Shown piece by piece: positions 18,453 to 26,410 of a stretch of 64,000 bases of DNA. The stretch's first letter is position 1. Each line of letters starts with the position of its first letter. Where the stretch lies: NCBI RefSeq assembly GCF_014235185.1, contig NZ_CP060131.1, positions 317,501-381,500 on the forward strand. Direction: 5' to 3'. The notes under the pieces are model-generated. The model searched no databases. It saw nothing but the letters and a program-made list of their open reading frames with translations, and was not told the DNA's origin. The position numbers and the translations under genes are program-made. The DNA comes from Pseudonocardia petroleophila (lineage in GTDB: Bacteria > Actinomycetota > Actinomycetes > Mycobacteriales > Pseudonocardiaceae).

Positions 18453-19471
18453 CGCGCCGCCCCGGCCATGACCGCGGCCGCGTACACCGCGGCGTGCACC
18501 CGCGCGATCCCCTCGCGCTGCACGCGCCGCCGCTCGGGGTCGGCCCGCCACGCCGGGCGCTCGTCGTACGCGCGGCGGACCGCGGCCCGCAGCGACGCCG
18601 CGTCGAGGCGCCGCTCGTCGTGGCCGTAGAGCAGGCACGGGGCCTGCTCGGCGTAGAACCCGCAGTCGGGGGCGAGCACCGCGGTGCCCAGGTCGTGGCA
18701 GGCCTCCAGCCAGCCGGAGTGGGTGCCGAAGCGGTACGGCAGGACCGAGAGGTCCAGGCCGCCGAGGTAGTCCCACAGCTCGTCGTCGGAGAAGGCGGCG
18801 TGCACCCGCACGTCGACGCCGGGCAGGGCGGCCGCGACGGCCCGGCCCCGGGCGTCGTCGTGCGCGTCGACCCGCAGGCGGGCCCCGGGCAGGTCCGTCA
18901 CGGCCTCGGCGAGGGCCCGCGCCACCGGCACCGGATCGGCGTTGGCGCGGACGCTCTTCGCGTGCATCCCCACGACGAACCCGTCGTGGGCCGGGCGGGG
19001 CGCCGCGATCCGGCCGGGCTCGACGACGTGCGGGTGCGGCACGACCGTCGCCGCGCGCCCCCAGCGCCGCGCGATCTCCGCCGCGGCCCCCGCGGTGAGG
19101 GTGAGCAGCGCGTCCGCGGCAGGGACGAGGACGTCGAGCGCGGCGTCGTGGGCGGCGGGGTCGGCGTGGTGCGGGTTGCGCAGGTCGTGGACGGTGACGA
19201 CGAGCGCCTTCCCGGCGGCGCGCACCGCGGCGGCGAGCGCGGCGAGGTCGGCCGGGGTGCGGTCGTCGTAGCCGAAGTGGACGTGCAGGACGTCGAAGTC
19301 GCCCGCGTGGTCGCGCACCCAGGCCGGGTCGAGCATCGGCGGCGGCCACCACTGCCCGGCCGGGGCGCCGGGGACGGGCGGGTCGGGCAGGCGCACGACG
19401 CCGTCGCGGGCCCCGGGGTCGGCGAGGTGCCGCACGTAGACGTGACCTGCGGGTACCGACGCGATGCGCAC
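18449..19471 (-). CDS. GT-B glycosyltransferase, GT4-like
   Basis: About 340 residues with a GT-B fold: DVLHVHFGYDDRTP and LVVTVHDLRNPHH in the N-terminal half, a central VVPHPHV linker and a C-terminal half with VGMHAKSVRANADPVPVA and LDLSVLPYRFGTHSGWLEAC, where an acidic donor site is expected. GTG at 19471 is tentative; a purine run precedes it directly with no spacer, and a later start cannot be excluded. First gene of the leftward operon and divergent from the WcbI-like gene, with a 45-base gap that probably holds both promoters. Confidence 0.75.
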   Translation of the reverse strand: MRIASVPAGHVYVRHLADPGARDGVVRLPDPPVPGAPAGQWWPPPMLDPAWVRDHAGDFDVLHVHFGYDDRTPADLAALAAAVRAAGKALVVTVHDLRNPHHADPAAHDAALDVLVPAADALLTLTAGAAAEIARRWGRAATVVPHPHVVEPGRIAAPRPAHDGFVVGMHAKSVRANADPVPVARALAEAVTDLPGARLRVDAHDDARGRAVAAALPGVDVRVHAAFSDDELWDYLGGLDLSVLPYRFGTHSGWLEACHDLGTAVLAPDCGFYAEQAPCLLYGHDERRLDAASLRAAVRRAYDERPAWRADPERRRVQREGIARVHAAVYAAAVMAGAAR

Positions 19472-19516
19472 TCCCCCAGGTGCCCCGCCGCGCCGTCGCC
19501 CAACCGCCGGAGCAGC

Positions 19517-20419
19517 ATGCGTCACGTGGATCCCGGACGCCGACGCCATTACGGCGAGTTCTACGACGGCGGCTCCGGCCCCGTCGCGCTGGTGCACGGC
19601 AACTGCCAGGCCGAGTCGCTGCGGGTGCTGCTGGCCGGGTCGCCGACCTTCGCCCCGCGGCCGGTGCGGATCCCGCCGGTGCACGAGCTGACCGCCGACG
19701 ACCTCCCCCACCTGCACGCGCTGCTCGCCCGCACGACGGTGCTGCTGAGCCAGCCCGTCCGCGACGGCTACCGCGACCTGCCGCTGGGCACCGCCGAGAT
19801 CGCCGCCCACCTGCCCCCGGACGCCCGCGTGCTGCGCTGGCCGGTGGTCCGCTACGCCGGGCTGCACCCGTGGACGGTGATCGTGCGGCACCCGTCCGAC
19901 ATGGCGGCGGTGCCGCCCGTCGTGCCCTACCACGACCTGCGCACGCTCACCGCCGCCGCCGGGCGGCCCCCGGCCCCGGCCCCGACCCCCGCGGCGTTCC
20001 GCGCCGCGGCGGACCTGACCGTCGCCGAGCTCGCGCAGCGCGAGCGGGCCACCGACGTCGGGGTGTCCGACCTGCTCCTCGGCCTGGGCGTCGACGCAGC
20101 GCACACCCTCAACCACCCCGGCAACCCGGTGCTCATCGCGCTGGCCCGGCGCGTGCAGGCCGCGCTCGGGCTCCCGGCCGACGCCGACGACCCGGGCCGG
20201 GCGCTGCTCGGCGGGATCCGGGCCCCGCTCGACGCCGCGGTGCTCGCCGCGCTGGGGCTCGACGCGGCGCCGCGGGAGCACTGGCTCGTCGACGGCGTCC
20301 CCGTCGACGACGCGGACGTCCGGGCCGCCCAGCGCGACTGGTACACCGCGCACCCGCAGTGGGTCGCGGCCGGCCTGGAGCGCCACGCCCGGCGGATCTC
20401 CCTGCTCGCCGGGGCGTGA
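19517..20419 (+). CDS. WcbI-like polysaccharide biosynthesis protein
   Basis: A 300-residue protein with the WcbI-domain signature near its start, VALVHGNCQAESLRVLL (about residues 19-35). WcbI-type proteins are found in capsule clusters and are thought to be acyl-transfer or related enzymes; the Cys in GNCQ is the conserved candidate catalytic residue. A later HTLNHPGNPV segment is also typical. ATG at 19517 has a CCGGAG Shine-Dalgarno about six bases upstream. It is the first rightward gene of the glycan cluster and supports a surface polysaccharide or glycolipid product. Confidence 0.8.
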   Translation: MRHVDPGRRRHYGEFYDGGSGPVALVHGNCQAESLRVLLAGSPTFAPRPVRIPPVHELTADDLPHLHALLARTTVLLSQPVRDGYRDLPLGTAEIAAHLPPDARVLRWPVVRYAGLHPWTVIVRHPSDMAAVPPVVPYHDLRTLTAAAGRPPAPAPTPAAFRAAADLTVAELAQRERATDVGVSDLLLGLGVDAAHTLNHPGNPVLIALARRVQAALGLPADADDPGRALLGGIRAPLDAAVLAALGLDAAPREHWLVDGVPVDDADVRAAQRDWYTAHPQWVAAGLERHARRISLLAGA

Positions 20420-20501
20420 CCCGGGTCGCAGGCGTGGGTGGGGGGTGGACGGGGTAACCGGGGAGGTCCCCGTCGCCACCCGCACCTCCCGGGAGTCCCT
20501 C

Positions 20502-20522
20502 ATGCCCCCGACCCGTCGTTGA
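20502..20522 (+). CDS. Six-codon leader frame (MPPTRR) upstream of the GT4 gene
   Basis: ATG at 20502, with GGGAG at 20491-20495 (six-base spacer), opens a frame of only six codons whose TGA overlaps the TTG start of the glycosyltransferase (TTGA). It is either a coupled leader peptide or the remains of the real start after a one-base loss. No function can be assigned to the peptide. Confidence 0.35.
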   Translation: MPPTRR

Positions 20523-21583
20523 GTACGCACCGCATCGCCCTGATCGCCTCCGCCCGGTACCCCATCCGCGAACCGTTCCCCGGTGGCCTGGAGGCCCACA
20601 CCTGGCAGCTCGCCTCCCGCCTGCGCGAACGCGGCCACGAGGTGACCGTGTTCGGCGGGGCCGGGTCCGATCCCGCGCTCGACGTCCGCGAGATGGCGCC
20701 GCTGCCGCCGCTGTCGGCGCACGCGCGCAGCGACGTGAGCATGCCCGCGGAGTGGTTCCTGGCCGAGCACCACGCCTACCTGTCGCTGATGCTCGAGCTG
20801 GCCGCCCCGGACGCGCCGTACGACGTCGTGCACAACAACTCGCTGCACTACCTGCCGGTCGCGATGGGCCCGGCGCTCGCCCGACCGGTGCTGACGACGC
20901 TGCACACCCCGCCGACGCCGTGGCTGGAGTCGGCGATCCGGCTGCCCCGGACCGTCGCGACGCCCCGGTTCGCCGCGGTCAGCCGCACCACCGCCGAGCA
21001 GTGGCGCGGCCTCGTCCCGGACGTCCGCGTGGTGCGCAACGGCGTCGACACCGCGGCCTGGACGCCCGGCCCCGGCGGCGGCACCCCCGTCTGGTCGGGC
21101 CGGATCGTGCCGGAGAAGGGCCCGGTGGAGTCCATCCGGGCCGCCCGCGCCGCCGGAACCGGGCTGCGGCTGGCCGGTCCGCGGCCCGACCGCGACTGGT
21201 ACGACGCCGAGGTCGCCCCGCTGCTCGGGGACGGCATCGAGTGGGTCGGGCACCTCGACCACACCGCGCTCGCCCGGCTCGTCGGGTCGGCGTCGGTGGC
21301 CGTCGTGGCCCCGTGCTGGGACGAGCCGTACGGGCTGGTCGTCGCCGAGGCGCTGGCGTGCGGCACGCCGATCGCCGGGTTCGCGCGCGGGGCGCTGCCC
21401 GAGCTGCTCGACGACACCTGCGGGGTGCTCGCCGCCCCCGGCGACGTCGACGGGCTGGCCGTCGCGATCCGCTCCGCGGCCCGGCTCGACCGCGCGGCCG
21501 TGCGCCGCCGCGCCGAGGGGTTCTGCTCGGTGCGGGCGATGGTGAGCGGCTACGAGGACCTCTACGACGAGCTCGCGGCGTGA
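20519..21583 (+). CDS. GT4-family glycosyltransferase
   Basis: About 354 residues, a typical GT4 enzyme: N-terminal HRIALIASARYPIREPFPGG with the GG nucleotide-contact loop, HNNSLHYLP, NGVDTAAWTPGP at the hinge, then VWSGRIVPEKG and the C-terminal donor motif PCWDEPYGLVVAEALACGTP (EPYGLVVAE, the ExxGxxxxE pattern). The start is unusual. TTG at 20519 overlaps the stop of a six-codon open frame (20502-20522) that has an ideal GGGAG Shine-Dalgarno, so translation may reinitiate. A GTG at 20438 would add 27 low-complexity residues. Confidence 0.87.
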   Translation: MSTHRIALIASARYPIREPFPGGLEAHTWQLASRLRERGHEVTVFGGAGSDPALDVREMAPLPPLSAHARSDVSMPAEWFLAEHHAYLSLMLELAAPDAPYDVVHNNSLHYLPVAMGPALARPVLTTLHTPPTPWLESAIRLPRTVATPRFAAVSRTTAEQWRGLVPDVRVVRNGVDTAAWTPGPGGGTPVWSGRIVPEKGPVESIRAARAAGTGLRLAGPRPDRDWYDAEVAPLLGDGIEWVGHLDHTALARLVGSASVAVVAPCWDEPYGLVVAEALACGTPIAGFARGALPELLDDTCGVLAAPGDVDGLAVAIRSAARLDRAAVRRRAEGFCSVRAMVSGYEDLYDELAA

Positions 21584-22560
21584 TCGCCTACTACGTGCAC
21601 CACCAGGGCAGCGGGCACGTCCGGCGGGCCGCGGCGATCGCGGCGGCGACCCGCACCCCGGTCGTCGGGCTCTCCTCGCGCCCGCGTCCCGACGGCTGGG
21701 CCGGTGAGTGGGTCGAGCTGCCCGACGACGCGGGCGGCGCGGTCGAGGACGTCACCGCGGGCGGGGTCCTGCACTGGGCCCCGCGCCGGCACCCCGGCCT
21801 GCGGATGCGCATGCGCGCGGTCTCCGAGGTCGTCGCGCGGGCCCGGCTCGTCGTCGTCGACGTGTCGGTGGAGGTCTCGCTGCTCGCGCGGCTGCACGGC
21901 GTCCCGGTCGTGGTGCTGGCCCAGCCGGGCGAGCGCACCGACCGCGCCCACCGCCTCGCCTACGACCTCGCCGACCGCCTCCTCGCCCCGTGGCCGGAGC
22001 GTCCCTCCGACGGCTGGCCCGCGGCGTGGACGGCGAAGACCGTGCACCTGGGCGCGCTGTCCCGGTTCGACGGCCACCCCGTGCCGCCGCCCGGTGACCC
22101 CCGTCGCGTGCTCGTGCTGTGGGGCTCCGGCGGGCTCGACGTGTCCGCCGCCGACCTCGCCGCCGCCGCGGCCGCGACGCCCGACCGGCACTGGGTCGTC
22201 GCCGGGCCGCCCGGGAGCGCCGGGCCGCCGAACCTGACCTGGCTCGGCTGGGTCGACGACGTGTGGGCCGAGCTGTCGGGCGCCGGGGTCGTCGTGACCC
22301 ACGCCGGGCAGAACGCGCTCGCCGAGGTCGCCGCCGCGCGCCGGCCTGCCGTCGTCGTGCCGCAGCGCCGCCCGCACGGCGAGCAGGAGGCGACGGGCCG
22401 CGCGCTGGCCCGGGCCGGTGTCGCCGTCACGGCCTGGCCGGATCCGGCGCAGTGGCCCGCGCTGCTGGACCGGGCGGGCGACGGTTCGGCGTGGACCGGG
22501 TGGTCGACCGGCGACGGCGCGGCCCGCGCGGCCGCGGTGCTCGACGAGCTGGCGTCGTGA
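21580..22560 (+). CDS. MurG/UGT-like GT-B glycosyltransferase
   Basis: A 326-residue GT-B protein. The N-terminus YYVHHQGSGHVRRAAAIA resembles the glycine-rich acceptor loop of MurG and UGT enzymes. The C-terminal half has VVAGPPGSAGPPNLTWLGWV and VVTHAGQNALAEVAAARRPA, the GT28 C-terminal motif that binds the nucleotide sugar (UDP-type). Next comes PQRRPHGEQEATG. GTG start overlaps the stop of the previous gene. Sugar and acceptor unknown; it could also act on a lipid-linked intermediate. Confidence 0.82.
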   Translation: MIAYYVHHQGSGHVRRAAAIAAATRTPVVGLSSRPRPDGWAGEWVELPDDAGGAVEDVTAGGVLHWAPRRHPGLRMRMRAVSEVVARARLVVVDVSVEVSLLARLHGVPVVVLAQPGERTDRAHRLAYDLADRLLAPWPERPSDGWPAAWTAKTVHLGALSRFDGHPVPPPGDPRRVLVLWGSGGLDVSAADLAAAAAATPDRHWVVAGPPGSAGPPNLTWLGWVDDVWAELSGAGVVVTHAGQNALAEVAAARRPAVVVPQRRPHGEQEATGRALARAGVAVTAWPDPAQWPALLDRAGDGSAWTGWSTGDGAARAAAVLDELAS

Positions 22561-23393
22561 GGACCGGCCGGCCGAGCACCGCCGTCGTCACGATCACCCG
22601 CGACCGCGACGCCCACCTGCACCGCCAGCGGGCCGGGCTCGCCGCGGACCCGCCCGACCGGCACGTCGTCGTCGGGATGGGGGCGCGACCGCTGCTGCGC
22701 GACGTCCCCGGGGCGCCGCCCGTCACGCCGGTGGAGGTGGCCGTCGGGGGCTCGGGGTTGCCGCTGGCCGCCGCCCGCAACGCCGGGGCGGCCGCCACCG
22801 ACGCCGACCTGCTCGTCTTCCTCGACGTCGACTGCATCCCCGCACCGGGGATGCTGCGCCGCTACGCCGACGCCGCGCGCCGCGTCGACGGGCCGGCGCT
22901 GCTGTGCGGGCCGGTGCACTATCTGCCCCCGCCCCCGGACGGCGGCTACCCGGCGGACGGGCTGGCCGCGCTCGCCCCCGCGCACCCCGCCCGACCGGCC
23001 CCGCCGGACGGCGAGATCGTCGCGGAGACCCGGTTCGCGCTGTTCTGGTCGCTGTCCTTCGCCGTCACCCGGGCCACCTGGGACGCGCTCGGCGGCTTCT
23101 GCGAGGACTACACCGGCTACGGCGGCGAGGACACCGACTTCGCCTGCGCCGCGCAGGACGCCGGGGCCGGGCTGTTCTGGGTGGGCGGTGCGGCCGCGTT
23201 CCACCAGCACCACCCCCCGGCGCGGGAGACGCCCGCCCGGATCGCGGAGATCGTCCGCAACGCCCGGCTGTTCCACCGCCGACGGGGCTGGTGGCCGATG
23301 ACCGGCTGGCTCGACGACCTGGCCGCCCGCGGCGTCGTCGCCTTCGACCCCGACCGCGGCGTCCTGCACCTCACCCCGGAAGGCCCCCGATGA
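22557..23393 (+). CDS. Family 2 glycosyltransferase
   Basis: A 278-residue GT-A enzyme with TAVVTITRDRDAHL near the start, the variant donor motif LVFLDVDCIP (DVD in place of DAD) and the block GGFCEDYTGYGGEDTDF near 190. The last block is closely similar to that of the leftward gene at 16333, so the two may add related sugars. GTG at 22557 overlaps the previous stop and the gene ends in an ATGA overlap with the acyl-CoA-dehydrogenase-like gene. No membrane segment is seen. Confidence 0.85.
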   Translation: MRTGRPSTAVVTITRDRDAHLHRQRAGLAADPPDRHVVVGMGARPLLRDVPGAPPVTPVEVAVGGSGLPLAAARNAGAAATDADLLVFLDVDCIPAPGMLRRYADAARRVDGPALLCGPVHYLPPPPDGGYPADGLAALAPAHPARPAPPDGEIVAETRFALFWSLSFAVTRATWDALGGFCEDYTGYGGEDTDFACAAQDAGAGLFWVGGAAAFHQHHPPARETPARIAEIVRNARLFHRRRGWWPMTGWLDDLAARGVVAFDPDRGVLHLTPEGPR

Positions 23394-24439
23394 CCGGCAC
23401 CGCGACCCCCGCCCCCTCGACGCCCGCGCCCGCCCGGCCCCCGGCGACCGGTGCCGCCGCGGGACCTGGGCCCGCCACCCTCCTCGGCCCCCGCCCGACC
23501 GGACCCGTCCCCGACCTCGCCGCCGCCGTCCGCGCCCCGCTGCCCCTGCCCGGACGCGGCGACACCGCCGGCCGGTGGCGGGCGCTGGCCGCATGGGGCC
23601 GCACCGACCTGGTGCTCGCCCGCCTCGCCGAGGGCCACACCGATGCGCTGGCGATCCTCGCCGAGGCCGGGTGCGCGCCCGTCCCCGGTGCGCTCTACGG
23701 GGTGTGGGCGGCGCGCTCCGGGGGCACCGGTGCCGAGCTGCACGACGGCGCGGTGCACGGGACCGTCCGGTTCTGCTCCGGCGCGCACCTCCTGGACCGG
23801 GCGCTCGTCGTCGCCGCGGGCGAGGGGGCGGGCGACCGGATCGTCGACGTCGACCTGCGCGACCCCCGCGTCCGGCCCGTCGAGGGCACCTGGAACCCGG
23901 CGGGGATGGCGGCCAGCGACAGCGTCGACGTCGAGTTCGCCGGGGTCCCGGCCGAGGTGCCCGTCGGCCCGCCGGGCTTCTACACCGGACGGCCGGGGTT
24001 CTGGTGGGGCGGCGGCGGGGTCGCCGCGGTGTGGCTGGGCGGCGCCGCCGGCGTCGTCGACGACGTGCGCGGCGCGGCCGGCACCGACCCGCACCGCCTC
24101 GCCCACCTCGGCGCGCTGCACACCGCGCTGGCCGCCACCGACGCCCTGCTCGCCCGCACTGCGCAGGCGATCGACGCCGACCCGGCCGCCGACCACACCA
24201 CCGCGGTCTGGACGGCCCGCGCCGCCGCCGAGCAGCTCTGCCGCACGGTCGGGGACCGGGCGCCGCGCCTGGCCGGGGCCACCGTGCTGAGCCGCCACGA
24301 CCGGCTCGGCGCGCGGCTGGCCGACCTGGGCGTCTACGTCCGCCAGCACCACGCCGAGCGCGACCTCGCCGCCCTCGGCGCCCGGGTCGCCGCCACCGAC
24401 ACCGCCGCCACCGACACCGTCAGCGAGGAGGCCCGATGA
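23390..24439 (+). CDS. Acyl-CoA-dehydrogenase-like flavoprotein in the glycan cluster
   Basis: A 349-residue protein with the general acyl-CoA dehydrogenase architecture: helical N-terminus, a beta middle domain (GTVRFCSGAHLLDRALVVA, ASDSVDVEFAGVP) and a helical C-terminal domain (LGALHTALAATDALLARTAQ). It begins with an Ala/Pro/Thr-rich tail of about 35 residues. I do not see the canonical catalytic Glu context of fatty-acid enzymes, so the substrate may be an unusual acyl or aminoacyl intermediate. The placement between a GT2 gene and a PIG-L/methyltransferase gene, all overlapping, is the informative point. Confidence 0.78.
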   Translation: MTGTATPAPSTPAPARPPATGAAAGPGPATLLGPRPTGPVPDLAAAVRAPLPLPGRGDTAGRWRALAAWGRTDLVLARLAEGHTDALAILAEAGCAPVPGALYGVWAARSGGTGAELHDGAVHGTVRFCSGAHLLDRALVVAAGEGAGDRIVDVDLRDPRVRPVEGTWNPAGMAASDSVDVEFAGVPAEVPVGPPGFYTGRPGFWWGGGGVAAVWLGGAAGVVDDVRGAAGTDPHRLAHLGALHTALAATDALLARTAQAIDADPAADHTTAVWTARAAAEQLCRTVGDRAPRLAGATVLSRHDRLGARLADLGVYVRQHHAERDLAALGARVAATDTAATDTVSEEAR

Positions 24440-25695
24440 GGCCCGTCACGCCGCCGTCCGCCTGGCTGCGGGACCCGCCGCCGCGCCCGCTCGACCCGGC
24501 CGCGCTCGGTGGCCGCGTCGTCGTGGTCGCCGCCCACCCCGACGACGAGACGCTCGGCGCGGCCGGTCTGATGCGGGCCGTGCACGCCGCGGGCGGGCGG
24601 CTCGAGCTCGTCGTCGCCACCGACGGGGAGGCCGCGTTCCCCGACCTCGACGGCCCGGCCCGCACCGCGCTCGCCGCCACCCGCCGCCGCGAGACCGACG
24701 ACGCGCTCGCCGCGCTGGGCCTGGCGGGCGTCCCGGTGCACCGGCTCGGGATGCCCGACTCCGCCCTCGACGCGGACGCCCTGACCGCGGCCCTGGAGCC
24801 GCTGCTGCGCGACGCCGACGCCTGGGTCGCCCCCTGGACCGGCGACCCGCACCCCGACCACGCCGCCGCCGGGCACGCCGCGGCGGCCGCCGCCCCGGTG
24901 ACCGCCACGGGCTGGGGGTACCCGATCTGGATGTGGGCGTGGCTGCAGGCGGACGACCCGTCGGTCCCGTGGGCGCACGCCCGCGCCCACCACCTCGACG
25001 ACGCCGCACGCGCGGCGAAGCGGCGGGCCCTGGACTGCTACGCCTCGCAGACCGGCGGCCCCGAGCCCGTCGTGCCGCCGGAGGTGCTGGCCCACTTCGG
25101 GACCGGCACGGAGATCCTGTTCCGCACCCCGCGGGCCGGGTCGGCACCCCGCGAACGGTTCGACGCGCTCTACTCCGGCGACGACGGCGACCCCTGGGCG
25201 ACCCGCAGCAGCTGGTACGAGCGGCGCAAGCGCGCGGTCCTGCTCGCGAGCCTGCCCCGCGAGCGCTACCGGCACGCCGCCGAGCCCGCCTGCGGCACCG
25301 GGGCGCTCACCGCCGAGCTGGCCGCGCGCTGCGACCGGCTCGACGTCTCCGACTTCTCCGACGCCGCCGTCGCCTCCGCGCGCGCGGCCGGGGTGTCCGC
25401 GATCCGGGCCGCCCTGCCCGACGCGGACGCCCTGCCCGGCGGGCTCGACCTCGCCGTCGTCAGCGAGGTCCTCTACTACCTCGACGACGCCGTGCTGGCC
25501 GCCACCGTCGACCGGCTCGCCGACGCGGTCGTCCCCGGCGGCGACGTCGTGATCGCGCACTGGCGCGGCTGGCCCGCCGAGGCCCCGCGCGACGCCGACG
25601 CCACCCACCGCGTGCTGCTCGACGACCCGCGGTTCGTCCCGCTCGTCACCCACGTCGACGAGGACTTCCTGCTGCACGTGCTGCGTCGGGCATGA
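24436..25695 (+). CDS. PIG-L deacetylase fused to a class I methyltransferase
   Basis: A 419-residue two-domain protein. Residues about 25-235 are a PIG-L/LmbE N-acetylglucosaminyl deacetylase: AHPDDETLGA (about 33-42), then GDPHPDHAAAG with the second metal-binding HxxH. Residues about 245-419 are a SAM-dependent methyltransferase: ACGTGALTAELA (motif I), SEVLYYLDD and VPGGDVVIAHW. An enzyme that first removes an N-acetyl group and then methylates would fit, by analogy with NodB followed by NodS in Nod factor synthesis; that analogy is inference. ATG overlaps the previous stop. Cytoplasmic. Confidence 0.88.
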   Translation: MRPVTPPSAWLRDPPPRPLDPAALGGRVVVVAAHPDDETLGAAGLMRAVHAAGGRLELVVATDGEAAFPDLDGPARTALAATRRRETDDALAALGLAGVPVHRLGMPDSALDADALTAALEPLLRDADAWVAPWTGDPHPDHAAAGHAAAAAAPVTATGWGYPIWMWAWLQADDPSVPWAHARAHHLDDAARAAKRRALDCYASQTGGPEPVVPPEVLAHFGTGTEILFRTPRAGSAPRERFDALYSGDDGDPWATRSSWYERRKRAVLLASLPRERYRHAAEPACGTGALTAELAARCDRLDVSDFSDAAVASARAAGVSAIRAALPDADALPGGLDLAVVSEVLYYLDDAVLAATVDRLADAVVPGGDVVIAHWRGWPAEAPRDADATHRVLLDDPRFVPLVTHVDEDFLLHVLRRA

Positions 25696-26360
25696 CCGGC
25701 ATCGACGCCGTGGGGGTCGTCGTCCCCGCCCGCGACGAGGAGGACCGGATCGCCGCGTGCCTGCGCAGCGTGCGCGCCGCGCTCCCCCCGGGCGTCGCGA
25801 CCGCGGTGGCCGTCGTCCTGGACCGCTGCACCGACCGCACCGCCGAGCGCGTCCCCTCCGGCGTCGACGTCCTCACCAACGCCCACCCGTCGAGCGTCGG
25901 GGAGCTGCGCGACCGCGGCGTGCGGCACCTGCTGGGCCGCCTGGCCGCCCACCGCCCGGAGCGGACCTGGCTGCTCAGCACGGACGCCGACACCGTCGTC
26001 GGCCCGGACTGGGTCGCCGCGCACCTGCGCCACGCCGCAGCGGGCGCGCACGCCGTCGCCGGGCTGGCCGACCTCGACGTGCCGGTCGGCGGCGCCTACG
26101 CCCGGATCGTGCACTCCGGCATCCGCGCCGACGGCCACACCCACGTCTACGGGGCCAACCTCGGCGTCCGCGCCGACGCCTACCTCGCGACGGGCGGCTT
26201 CCCGGCCGCGGTGCACGGCGAGGACCACGCGCTGGTCGGGCGGCTGCGCGCGGGCGGGTTCCGGGTCGTCACGGCGCTGGACGGGCGGGTCCGCACGAGC
26301 GGCCGCACCGTCGGCCGCGCCCCGGGCGGCCTGGCCGACCTGCTCGCCGGGCTGGTGTGA
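25692..26360 (+). CDS. Short family 2 glycosyltransferase
   Basis: A 222-residue GT-A protein. It has the N-terminal VGVVVPARDEEDRIAACLRS, donor motif LLSTDADTVVGPDW and acceptor block GGFPAAVHGEDHALVGRL. It is on the short side for GT2 but has all usual motifs. ATG at 25692 overlaps the previous stop, which makes it the last gene of the seven-gene rightward glycan operon. A 50-base gap separates it from the TPP enzyme. Confidence 0.85.
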   Translation: MTGIDAVGVVVPARDEEDRIAACLRSVRAALPPGVATAVAVVLDRCTDRTAERVPSGVDVLTNAHPSSVGELRDRGVRHLLGRLAAHRPERTWLLSTDADTVVGPDWVAAHLRHAAAGAHAVAGLADLDVPVGGAYARIVHSGIRADGHTHVYGANLGVRADAYLATGGFPAAVHGEDHALVGRLRAGGFRVVTALDGRVRTSGRTVGRAPGGLADLLAGLV

Positions 26361-26410
26361 GCCGCGGCGGACCGCGATTGACCGGGGCCCGGGCGGGGCA
26401 CCTCACCGGT

